A stretch of 5,049 nt of DNA, from assembly GCA_017557475.1 (NCBI GenBank), contig JAFYYO010000003.1, forward strand, positions 1 through 5,049, given 5' to 3'. The notes below the pieces were generated by a model that made no database searches, was not told the origin of the DNA, and saw only the letters and a program-made list of their open reading frames with translations. A program made the translations under genes and the position numbers. Positions 1 through 5,049 of the stretch are shown here, in pieces. Source of the stretch: Bacteroidaceae bacterium (GTDB lineage: Bacteria > Bacteroidota > Bacteroidia > Bacteroidales > Bacteroidaceae). The stretch's first letter is position 1. Each line of letters begins with the position of its first letter.

Positions 1-2
1 AT

Positions 3-1025
3 ATGGCAAAAATAGTCACAATGGGTGAGATCATGTTGCGCTTGTCTTCTCCTGGCAACAGTAGGTTCATCCAGTCGGACAGTTTTGATGTGAACTATGG
101 AGGTGGCGAAGCGAATGTAGCTGTCAGCCTGCAGAACTATGGTGATGAGGCTTACTTTGTAAGTAAAGTGCCTGAACACGAGATTGGACAGGCTGCCATC
201 AATAGTCTTCGTCGTTTTGGAGTGCATACAGATTATGTGGTTCGGGGCGGCAATCGCTTGGGCATTTATTATCTCGAAACGGGTATCAGTCTTCGTCCAA
301 GCAAAGTTATCTACGACCGAGCAAATAGCAGTATAAGCGAGGCTCAGCCTTCCGATTTCGATTTCGATGCTATCTTCAAGGGTGCGAGAGGTTTCCATTG
401 GAGCGGCATTACGCCAGCTTTGAGCGATAGTGCAGCAGAATGTGTTCGTCAAGCATGCATCGCGGCCAAGAAAGCTGGTGTGGTCATTAGTTGCGACCTC
501 AATTATCGCAAGAAGTTGTGGACACCCGAGAAGGCTCAAAGCGTGATGCGTCCCTTGATGCAATATGTCGATATATGTATTGGAAATGAGGAGGATGCGG
601 AGAAATGCTTGGGCTATCGTCCCGATGCAGATGTGGAGAACGGCAAGACAGATGCCGAGGGCTACAGAGGTATCTTCCGTGATATGGTGAAGGAGTTCGG
701 CTTCAAGTATGTCATCGGTACGCTTCGCGAGAGTTTCACGGCCTCTAACAACGGCTGGAAGGCAATGATATATAATGGCGACTCGTTTTATGTCAGCCAT
801 CGTTACGAGATAATCCCTATCGTCGACCGTGTAGGTGGTGGCGATAGCTTTAGTGCTGGCATCATTCATTGCCTGGCAAACGGCATGCCTCAAGAGAAAG
901 CGTTGGAGTTCGCAGTTGCGGCAAGTGCCCTCAAGCACACAATTCCTGGCGACTTCAACATCGTTTCCCTTTGCGAGGTGGAAGCCCTGATGAATGGCAA
1001 CGGCAACGGAAGAGTGGAAAGGTGA
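3..1025 (+). CDS. kdgK: 2-keto-3-deoxygluconate kinase (PfkB/ribokinase family)
   Basis: Cytoplasmic sugar-acid kinase expected to phosphorylate 2-keto-3-deoxygluconate with ATP to give KDPG, the step before the aldolase encoded next. The 340-residue protein shows the PfkB layout: an N-terminal strand with MGEIMLRLS (7-15), the sugar-binding glycine stretch GGGEANVA (33-40), DLNYRKKLW (165-173), which is typical of KDG kinases, the nucleotide-side GNEED (194-198), and the C-terminal signature DRVGGGDSFSAG (275-286). In that signature Asp281 is the expected catalytic base and GGGD replaces the common GAGD. The length is slightly above that of proteobacterial KdgK (about 310). The ATG lies two bases from the window edge, so the ribosome-binding region and promoter cannot be seen. 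A hairpin starts at the stop codon. The family is certain. KDG specificity rests on the motif set and the adjacent eda; another 2-keto sugar acid is the main alternative. Confidence 0.88.
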   Translation: MAKIVTMGEIMLRLSSPGNSRFIQSDSFDVNYGGGEANVAVSLQNYGDEAYFVSKVPEHEIGQAAINSLRRFGVHTDYVVRGGNRLGIYYLETGISLRPSKVIYDRANSSISEAQPSDFDFDAIFKGARGFHWSGITPALSDSAAECVRQACIAAKKAGVVISCDLNYRKKLWTPEKAQSVMRPLMQYVDICIGNEEDAEKCLGYRPDADVENGKTDAEGYRGIFRDMVKEFGFKYVIGTLRESFTASNNGWKAMIYNGDSFYVSHRYEIIPIVDRVGGGDSFSAGIIHCLANGMPQEKALEFAVAASALKHTIPGDFNIVSLCEVEALMNGNGNGRVER

Positions 1026-1039
1026 AGTCGGAGACTTCA
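1023..1039 (+). other. Small perfect hairpin at the kdgK stop codon
   Basis: TGAAGTC (1023-1029) pairs perfectly with GACTTCA (1033-1039) around a GGA loop, giving a 7-bp stem whose first three bases are the kdgK stop codon. No T-tract follows (the next bases are GGATTAGGG), so it is not a rho-independent terminator. It has the same format (short perfect stem, 3-base loop) as the mini-hairpins in the gap between the porin and symporter genes, and probably belongs to the same repeat family. Its function is unknown; limiting exonuclease decay or modulating readthrough are guesses. Confidence 0.55.
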
Positions 1040-1084
1040 GGATTAGGGATTCTGGATTAAGGTTTGGTTGTTCTGCCTCCGAAG

Positions 1085-1151
1085 CTATCGTCCTTTAACT
1101 TCCACTTTAACTTCCACGAGCGAAAGCGAGTTAACTCCCATTTTAACTTCT
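1085..1151 (+). repeat. Modular TTAACTTCC repeat cluster between kdgK and eda
   Basis: Four copies of a 9-base core lie in the same orientation: TTAACTTCC at 1095-1103 and 1107-1115, TTAACTCCC at 1131-1139, and TTAACTTCT at 1143-1151. The starts are 12, 24 and 12 bases apart, so all sit on a 12-base register. Between copies 2 and 3 is GAGCGAAAGCGAG (1118-1130). CTATCGTCC (1085-1093) and a 17-mer at 1125-1141 recur exactly in the porin-symporter gap (3486-3494 and 3503-3519). The cores contain in-frame stops and do not extend any gene. No TAnnTTTG promoter was found in this 137-base gap, which favours kdgK-eda co-transcription with the repeat inside the mRNA. The element's name and role are not known to me. 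Confidence 0.8.
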
Positions 1152-1162
1152 AAAAATTAATT

Positions 1163-1831
1163 ATGGCTAAATTCGATAAGATACAGGTTCTCGAAAAGAT
1201 GCAGGCGACTGGTATGGTGCCTGTGTTCTATCATAGTGATGTTGATGTTGCGAAGCAGGTCGTAAAGGCTTGCTACGAAGGTGGTGTTCGTGCTTTTGAG
1301 TTCGCGAATCGTGGCGACTTTGCACATGAAGTTTTTGCTGAATGCGTGAAGTTTGCGGCGAAAGAGTGTCCAGAAATGGCTATGGGCATAGGTTCTGTTG
1401 TCGATGCTCCCACGGCAGCCCTCTACATACAGCTGGGAGCCTGCTTTGTGGTAGGTCCGTTGCTCAATCCCGATATCGCTAAAGTTTGCAATCGTCGTCT
1501 CGTTCCCTATTGCCCCGGATGCGGTACTATTAGCGAGATTGGTGCGGCTCAGGAGTTGGGTTGCGACTTGACGAAAGTTTTCCCAGGCGACGTTTATGGT
1601 CCAGCTCTTGTGAAAAGCGCTTTAGCTCCTTGTCCTTGGAGCAAAATCATGGTAACGGGAGGTGTATCTCCTGATCAGGAAAACCTGACGAAATGGTTCA
1701 AAGCAGGAGTTTTCTGCGTTGGAATGGGGAGCAACCTCTTCCCCAAAGACAAGATAAAAGAAAAAGATTGGCAGTACATCACGGAGATGTGCCGCCAATC
1801 GCTTGACTACATAACTGAGGCTCGAAAATAA
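1163..1831 (+). CDS. eda: KDPG/KHG aldolase (2-dehydro-3-deoxyphosphogluconate aldolase)
   Basis: Class I aldolase that splits KDPG into pyruvate and glyceraldehyde 3-phosphate; many family members also cleave 4-hydroxy-2-oxoglutarate. The 222-residue protein has the usual family length (E. coli Eda 213). The catalytic set is visible: Glu46 and Arg50 in FEFANRGD (45-52), matching E. coli Glu45/Arg49, and the Schiff-base Lys138 in [12 protein letters not shown] (136-147), matching E. coli Lys133. Supporting motifs are GIGSVVD (75-81), YCPGCGT (116-122) and the phosphate-site TGGVSPD (165-171). It is unusually cysteine-rich for such a small enzyme. The ATG follows an A/T-rich leader (CTAAAAATTAATT) with no Shine-Dalgarno sequence, as is normal in Bacteroidetes. 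It lies 137 bases after kdgK on the same strand, making a two-step module, and ends inside a terminator. The function is well supported; the preference between KDPG and KHG is not resolved. Confidence 0.93.
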   Translation: MAKFDKIQVLEKMQATGMVPVFYHSDVDVAKQVVKACYEGGVRAFEFANRGDFAHEVFAECVKFAAKECPEMAMGIGSVVDAPTAALYIQLGACFVVGPLLNPDIAKVCNRRLVPYCPGCGTISEIGAAQELGCDLTKVFPGDVYGPALVKSALAPCPWSKIMVTGGVSPDQENLTKWFKAGVFCVGMGSNLFPKDKIKEKDWQYITEMCRQSLDYITEARK

Positions 1832-1845
1832 GCCTCAGTTTTTTT
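1813..1845 (+). terminator. Rho-independent terminator overlapping the end of eda
   Basis: AACTGAGGCT (1813-1822) and AGCCTCAGTT (1831-1840) form a perfect 10-bp stem around an 8-base loop, followed by a run of seven T (1839-1845). The eda stop codon TAA (1829-1831) straddles the loop and the 3' arm, so the stem begins in the last codons of the gene. The convergent symporter gene stops at 1850, only 18 bases after the eda stop. Read from that side, the hairpin has no T-tract behind it (ATGTAGTC follows), so it is a canonical terminator for eda only; it may still help end the opposing transcript. Confidence 0.9.
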
Positions 1846-1849
1846 GTTC

Positions 1850-3373
1850 CTATTTATAGCACTCGAACATCCGTTCAACGTCGGTTTTTGGCATCTTCTT
1901 TGTGAAGAGACTCACCAGCCAAACAACTGGGAAACCGCCTATCATAGCGATTGCGCCGCAGTTGATGGGATTGATGGGATTGCCTGCCAACATGTTGATG
2001 ACGGTCAAGCCTACGCCCCAAACGAAACAAGCCCAGACAGCTGCTGGGGTGACGCCTTTCCAATAGAGTCCCAACATGAAGGGAGCAAGGAAAGCTCCTG
2101 CCAAAGCACCCCAAGAAATGCCCATCAATTGAGCGATGAAGGTTGGCGGATTGAGGGCTATCAAGAGCGAGATGACGATGAAGAAGACAATCAGAACGCG
2201 CATGATAACGACTTTTCTGCGCTCAATCTTCTCGGCCACAACGTCGTCGATAGTGCCTTCCTCCACCTCTCCTGGCAAGGATTTCTTGTCGCGATAGATG
2301 AGGTCGAGCGTCATCGTAGAACTGGATGTCAGCACCAAAGAAGCGAGGGTTGACATCGATGCCGAAAGTACCAGCAATACTACAAGAGCGATGAGGATAT
2401 TCGGAAGCGTGACGAGCATAGCGGGAACGATAGAGTCGAAGGCAATCTTGCCTGTTGCCTCGTTGATGACGGGCTCGTAGAGACGACCAAAACCGCCAAG
2501 GAAATAGCATCCGCCAGCTACGATGAATGCGAAGATGGTCGAGATGATTGTGCCGCGACGGATAGCGCTCTCGTCAGTAATCGAGTAGAACTTGCCCACC
2601 ATTTGCGGAAGACCCATCGTGCCAAGAGAAGTCAGGATGATGACGCCCAACAGTCCCCAAGGATCTGGACCAAACCAAGAGGCAAAGCCGCCATTCACAT
2701 TCGGGTCAGCATCGGAGGGCAATTGCGACAACTTCTCGACTGCAGTTGCCAGTCCGCCTTGCGCATTCAGCACAGCGATAATCACAGCCACAATGCCGAA
2801 AAGCATGATGATGCCCTGGATGAAATCGTTCATCGCAGTCGCTTTATAGCCGCCGATTATCACATAGACAGCAGTCAGGATGGACATGATGATGACACAA
2901 TATTCGTAGGGAATCTCGAAGCCCATCTCGAAGAGACGCGAAATGCCGCTATAAACGCCTGCCGTATAGGGAATCAGGAACACGAAAGCGATGATCGAAG
3001 CCACGACTCGCAAGCCTTGGTCGCCAAAACGCGTGCCAAAGAAGTCGGGCATCGTGCGACTCTCGATGTGTTGCGTCATCAGCTTCGTGCGACGACCCAA
3101 GAGAATCCACGCCAAGAGCGAACCAATCACGGCATTGCCAATGCCAATCCAAGCGCTCGAGAGGCCGTACTTCCAGCCGAACTGACCGGCATAGCCCACG
3201 AAGACGACTGCCGAGAAATAACTCGTTCCGAAGGCAAAAGCGGTAAGCCAAGGACCTACAGCTCGTCCGCCCAGAACAAAACCTTCCACACTACTGGCCT
3301 GTTTGCGGGAGTATATTCCCACGCCTACCATCACGACCAGAAAGATGATGGTCAGGAGAACTTTGATTAACAT
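1850..3373 (-). CDS. Sodium:solute symporter (SSS family, PanF/PutP-like)
   Basis: Inner-membrane transporter of the solute:sodium symporter family (TC 2.A.21), expected to use the Na+ gradient to import a small organic solute. The 507 residues contain about 13 hydrophobic segments (roughly 2-21, 43-60, 71-92, 121-146, 157-174, 184-202, 239-254, 274-296, 320-352, 387-407, 411-435, 441-462, 472-490), as in PutP. Family marks are VLGGRAVGPWLTA (33-45), IIGGYKATAMNDFIQG (172-187) and SASMST (337-342), where Ser341-Thr342 match the Na+-ligand pair Ser340/Thr341 of E. coli PutP. A charged cytoplasmic-type loop fills 361-387. The GGYKATAMND region resembles pantothenate permease PanF most, but the substrate cannot be assigned. 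The ATG is preceded by TTCTATATATAA, with no Shine-Dalgarno or TAnnTTTG element in the 209-base gap from the porin gene, so readthrough from the porin is plausible. A 9-bp duplication (1962-1979) encodes Asn-Pro-Ile twice near residues 465-470. Confidence 0.9.
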   Translation of the reverse strand: MLIKVLLTIIFLVVMVGVGIYSRKQASSVEGFVLGGRAVGPWLTAFAFGTSYFSAVVFVGYAGQFGWKYGLSSAWIGIGNAVIGSLLAWILLGRRTKLMTQHIESRTMPDFFGTRFGDQGLRVVASIIAFVFLIPYTAGVYSGISRLFEMGFEIPYEYCVIIMSILTAVYVIIGGYKATAMNDFIQGIIMLFGIVAVIIAVLNAQGGLATAVEKLSQLPSDADPNVNGGFASWFGPDPWGLLGVIILTSLGTMGLPQMVGKFYSITDESAIRRGTIISTIFAFIVAGGCYFLGGFGRLYEPVINEATGKIAFDSIVPAMLVTLPNILIALVVLLVLSASMSTLASLVLTSSSTMTLDLIYRDKKSLPGEVEEGTIDDVVAEKIERRKVVIMRVLIVFFIVISLLIALNPPTFIAQLMGISWGALAGAFLAPFMLGLYWKGVTPAAVWACFVWGVGLTVINMLAGNPINPINCGAIAMIGGFPVVWLVSLFTKKMPKTDVERMFECYK

Positions 3374-3397
3374 TTATATATAGAATTTAATTCGCTA

Positions 3398-3574
3398 CGC
3401 TCATGGAAGTTAAAGGGGAAGTTAAGCCTGCTTAGCAGGCTGGAAGTTAAGCACTTCGTGCTGGACAATACCTTAGAGGCCTAAACTATCGTCCGCGAGC
3501 GGAGCGAGTTAACTCCCATGAGCGAAGCTCATTAACTTCGCCAGCTTGCTGGCATTACTTCCTTTTTTACTTCC
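3398..3574. repeat. Bipartite inverted array of GGAAGTTAA cores and mini-hairpins
   Basis: The porin-symporter gap is nearly all repeat. The left block has GGAAGTTAA at 3405-3413, 3417-3425 and 3442-3450. The right block has the opposite orientation: TTAACTCCC 3509-3517, TTAACTTCG 3532-3540, TTACTTCC 3555-3562 and 3567-3574. Start spacings are 12 or 23-25 bases. Perfect mini-hairpins sit between cores: 3425-3441 (7-bp stem, TTA loop), 3450-3462 (5 bp, TTC loop), 3518-3532 (6 bp, GAA loop), 3540-3553 (6 bp, TT loop) and a weaker 3493-3502. From its outer end inwards each block reads close core pair, hairpin, core, hairpin. The 16 bases at 3398-3413 are the inverted complement of 3509-3524 with one mismatch. 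Neither strand shows a hairpin plus T-tract, so it is not a classical terminator. It is the same family as the kdgK-eda gap. Function unknown. Confidence 0.82.
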
Positions 3575-3582
3575 TTTTCCCT

Positions 3583-4716
3583 TTAATTGAACCTTATCTG
3601 CATCTGGCACATGAGGGCGTGGTTGGCGCCGTGAATGAACTGATTGCCAGCGGTATAGGCGTTCTTATAGACGTACTGCACTTGCAAGCGGCACTTCTTG
3701 TAGAACCAGTATTGCAGGCCCGCAATCGCTTTGTGCTGGTCCATATCGAGATCCGTGTTGAAGTTGAAGAAGTCGTAAGAGCCCACGAACTCCACCTTCG
3801 GAGTGCCAAGAGGAACGGCTCCCGTCACGTAAGCACCCCAGCTATGCGCATCTGCGTCCCAGCCGTTCAGGTACTCGCCATGCACCTTGAAAGCCTTCGA
3901 CTTGTAGTCCGCACCTATCGTGCAACGATGACGCTTGTAGTCCTGATCGAGTGCAATCGTCGGATTGTAGAGAGACGTATTGATGGCATGGCCGCGACCG
4001 AACTGACCAGTGGCAACGAGGTTCAAACCCGTTACAGGTCGATATTCCAGACGCGTGATGATGTCCTTGAAATTGTTCTTGTCCTTCTTGTTGATACCCT
4101 GTCCGTTCATCACCTGCACCTCGTAGCGCAGCTTCCCGTTGTTCGTCTCGCCGAAGAGCGAGAGACCCAGGTCACGGCCATACTGCACGCCCAGCAAAGG
4201 GTCGCTGCCGCAGCCTGTCAGGAACGTCACAGCCTCGCTATAGACGTCGATAGCCTCCATCGCAGTAGGGGAGAGGGGGTTCTCGAGCGACAGACCATTC
4301 TTGAACTGTCCGAAGCGGACCGTCAGCGCCTTGTTTCTTGTGAGGCGATAGTCTGTGTAGAACTCCTGCACAACGCTCGAGAAGTCGTGCATGAAGAGGA
4401 ACGACCAGCGGTCCGTAATCTTGGCTTCAGCCCAGAAGAGCACACGCTTCAGGTCGAACGTGTTTGTGTTTTGTCCGCCCTTGTGGTTGTAGGTATAACC
4501 CGCTTGAGCGTAGCCGTGGAGCTTGATGCGATTCGAAAGGTCCTGGAACCATTTCTTGTCCGTGATGCCCTTAATCAGCTCCACACGGCCATTCTTGTTT
4601 GTAGTGAAGTAGATAGAGTCAGAGGCGTTTTGTTCCGATTGCCCCATCGCCGCTGTGCTGCTGAAGATAGCCAGCGACACAGCCAGCGTTGTTTTGATAA
4701 GCGTTTTGTGTATCAT
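3583..4716 (-). CDS. OprO/OprP-family outer-membrane porin
   Basis: Predicted outer-membrane beta-barrel of the phosphate-selective porin O/P family (PF07396 type); in Bacteroidetes such proteins are generic diffusion porins and need not be phosphate-specific. The 377-residue form starts at the ATG at 4716. A TTG at 4723-4725 would add only three residues; ATG is preferred because MIHKTLIKTTLAVSLAIFSS is a complete signal peptide, probably cleaved after AMG (23-25). After a linker (26-60) come alternating aromatic/polar strands: RIKLHGYAQAGYTY (63-76), KRVLFWAEAKI (90-100), the family-like VRFGQFKNGLSLENPLSP (133-150), YGRDLGLSLFGE (179-190), YEVQVMNGQG (198-207) and RLEYRPVTGLNLVATGQFG (222-240). 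The protein ends QIRFN, with Phe penultimate rather than last, a small departure from the usual terminal aromatic of the barrel-assembly signal. It is the first gene of the - strand pair, with its own promoter upstream. Family confident, substrate unknown. Confidence 0.87.
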   Translation of the reverse strand: MIHKTLIKTTLAVSLAIFSSTAAMGQSEQNASDSIYFTTNKNGRVELIKGITDKKWFQDLSNRIKLHGYAQAGYTYNHKGGQNTNTFDLKRVLFWAEAKITDRWSFLFMHDFSSVVQEFYTDYRLTRNKALTVRFGQFKNGLSLENPLSPTAMEAIDVYSEAVTFLTGCGSDPLLGVQYGRDLGLSLFGETNNGKLRYEVQVMNGQGINKKDKNNFKDIITRLEYRPVTGLNLVATGQFGRGHAINTSLYNPTIALDQDYKRHRCTIGADYKSKAFKVHGEYLNGWDADAHSWGAYVTGAVPLGTPKVEFVGSYDFFNFNTDLDMDQHKAIAGLQYWFYKKCRLQVQYVYKNAYTAGNQFIHGANHALMCQMQIRFN

Positions 4717-4755
4717 TGAAAACAATAATTAGTGGTTTTTCATCCCAATTGGTCG

Positions 4756-4790
4756 CAAAAGTACATAAAAATAATGAGATACAGGTCAAA
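4756..4790 (-). promoter_or_regulatory. Bacteroidetes-type promoter for the porin gene
   Basis: On the - strand, TACTTTTG (4763 down to 4756) matches the Bacteroidetes sigma-ABfr -7 consensus TAnnTTTG perfectly. A TTTG (4790 to 4787) lies 23 bases upstream as a candidate -33 box, a few bases farther than usual. Transcription would begin near 4749, giving a leader of roughly 30 bases before the ATG at 4716. The expected start falls in a perfect 8-bp palindrome CCAATTGG (4745-4752), which could bind a regulator or be chance. No comparable -7 box was found before eda or before the symporter gene. Confidence 0.68.
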
Positions 4791-4927
4791 ATGACAAAGA
4801 AAAATGCCTTAATGCATAATAATGTCATCGCAAACAGACCTTTGGCATCCTTCACGATGTTTAGAGATTGTTGGGAGTTTTCCTGTAAAGATGGGGTGCG
4901 AGGGGGGGTAATGTGTCTAGGATAGCC

Positions 4928-4954
4928 AGGCTTTTTAGGCTTTTTAGGCTTTTT
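4928..4954. repeat. Three perfect tandem copies of a 9-bp unit
   Basis: AGGCTTTTT is repeated exactly three times (4928-4936, 4937-4945, 4946-4954); read on the - strand it is AAAAAGCCT. It lies about 165 bases upstream of the porin -7 box. The unit contains phased A/T runs at 9 bases, close to but not equal to a helical turn, so modest curvature is possible. Copy-number change by slippage is likely in such a sequence. No stem-loop forms, so it is not a terminator. Confidence 0.85.
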
Positions 4955-5049
4955 GCTTACATATTAGTTAATAGTTTTTTTGCAAGCAATGTTGTCTGCC
5001 AAAAGTTATGTTTCGAGATAGGACAAAATTGACATGTGAAGCAGGCTTA

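Larger units (their letters stand above)
4717..5049. other. Non-coding region upstream of the porin, to the window end
   Basis: This 333-base stretch has no convincing gene. It holds the porin leader and promoter (to about 4790), a G7 run (4902-4908), the AGGCTTTTT tandem repeat and a T7 run (4975-4981). An ATG at 5008 opens a 14-codon reading frame that runs off the window end, with TATGTTTC nearby, but it is too short to judge. On the - strand one frame is open from the edge for 26 codons and could be either chance or the tail of a neighbour. The last 11 bases (5039-5049) are the inverted copy of 3423-3433 in the repeat array. Confidence 0.6.

Noticed and set aside
1054..1069. Possible promoter for eda around TTAAGGTTTG
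   Set aside because: It has TA plus three bases plus TTTG instead of TAnnTTTG, and no matching -33 box was evident.
1962..1979. Tandem TTGATGGGA duplication
   Set aside because: It lies in the symporter coding sequence and simply encodes Asn-Pro-Ile twice in a loop near the C-terminus; the frame is intact and nothing suggests a further role.
1844..2353. Open frame of 169 codons on the + strand after eda
   Set aside because: It sits inside the antisense of the symporter C-terminus, begins directly behind a strong terminator, and has no protein-like features.
2603..3370. Open frame of 255 codons on the + strand opposite the symporter
   Set aside because: The translation is rich in His, Asp, Arg and Gln with no recognisable fold, and it lies entirely within the well-supported symporter gene.
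3398..3574. CRISPR array
   Set aside because: Cores are only 9 bases, spacing is 12 or 23-25, orientation flips midway, and the intervening segments are palindromes rather than unique spacers.
3374..3582. Insertion sequence or transposase remnant between porin and symporter
   Set aside because: No reading frame of useful length, no transposase motif and no clear target-site duplication. A non-autonomous mobile element remains possible but is not shown.
3619..4719. Long open frame (366 codons) on the + strand opposite the porin
   Set aside because: It is fully antisense to a porin with a signal peptide and family motifs. Its translation is low-complexity in Val, Leu, Arg and Glu with no domain signs, and it is an artefact of the coding strand's codon use.
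4902..4908. G7 homopolymer as a phase-variation switch
   Set aside because: It lies in non-coding DNA about 140 bases upstream of the porin -7 box, outside any promoter spacer or coding frame that I can identify.

Overview
This looks like a chromosomal segment from a Bacteroidales bacterium, most plausibly a Prevotella-like genus. The reasons are a porin of the OprO/OprP type found in this phylum, a perfect TAnnTTTG promoter element (the Bacteroidetes -7 box), A/T-rich translation starts without Shine-Dalgarno sequences, and the sequence character of the sugar-acid enzymes. The genus is inference; no rRNA or other marker gene is present.

Layout. Two genes run on the + strand: a 2-keto-3-deoxygluconate (KDG) kinase, kdgK (3-1025), and a KDPG/KHG aldolase, eda (1163-1831). 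Together they carry out the last two steps of hexuronate catabolism: KDG to KDPG, then KDPG to pyruvate plus glyceraldehyde 3-phosphate. A strong rho-independent terminator overlapping the eda stop codon closes this block. Two genes converge on it from the - strand: an OprO/OprP-type outer-membrane porin (3583-4716) followed by a 13-helix sodium:solute symporter of the PanF/PutP type (1850-3373). The porin has a recognisable Bacteroidetes promoter. No promoter motif is visible in front of the symporter, so the two may be co-transcribed as an outer-membrane/inner-membrane uptake pair. The substrate is not determined by the sequence.

The most unusual content is between the genes. Both intergenic gaps that separate same-direction genes (1026-1162 and 3374-3582) are filled with one modular repeat family. 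A 9-base core, TTAACTTCC or its reverse complement GGAAGTTAA, is spaced at about 12 or 23-25 bases, and several of the longer intervals hold a tiny hairpin with a 5-7 bp stem and a 2-3 base loop. In the larger gap the cores form two oppositely oriented blocks of matching architecture. The two gaps share an identical 17-mer. This is the best candidate here for something undescribed, perhaps a REP-like or mRNA-processing element.

The right-hand end (4717-5049) is AT-rich non-coding DNA holding the porin promoter and a perfect three-copy 9-bp tandem repeat. No complete gene was found there.
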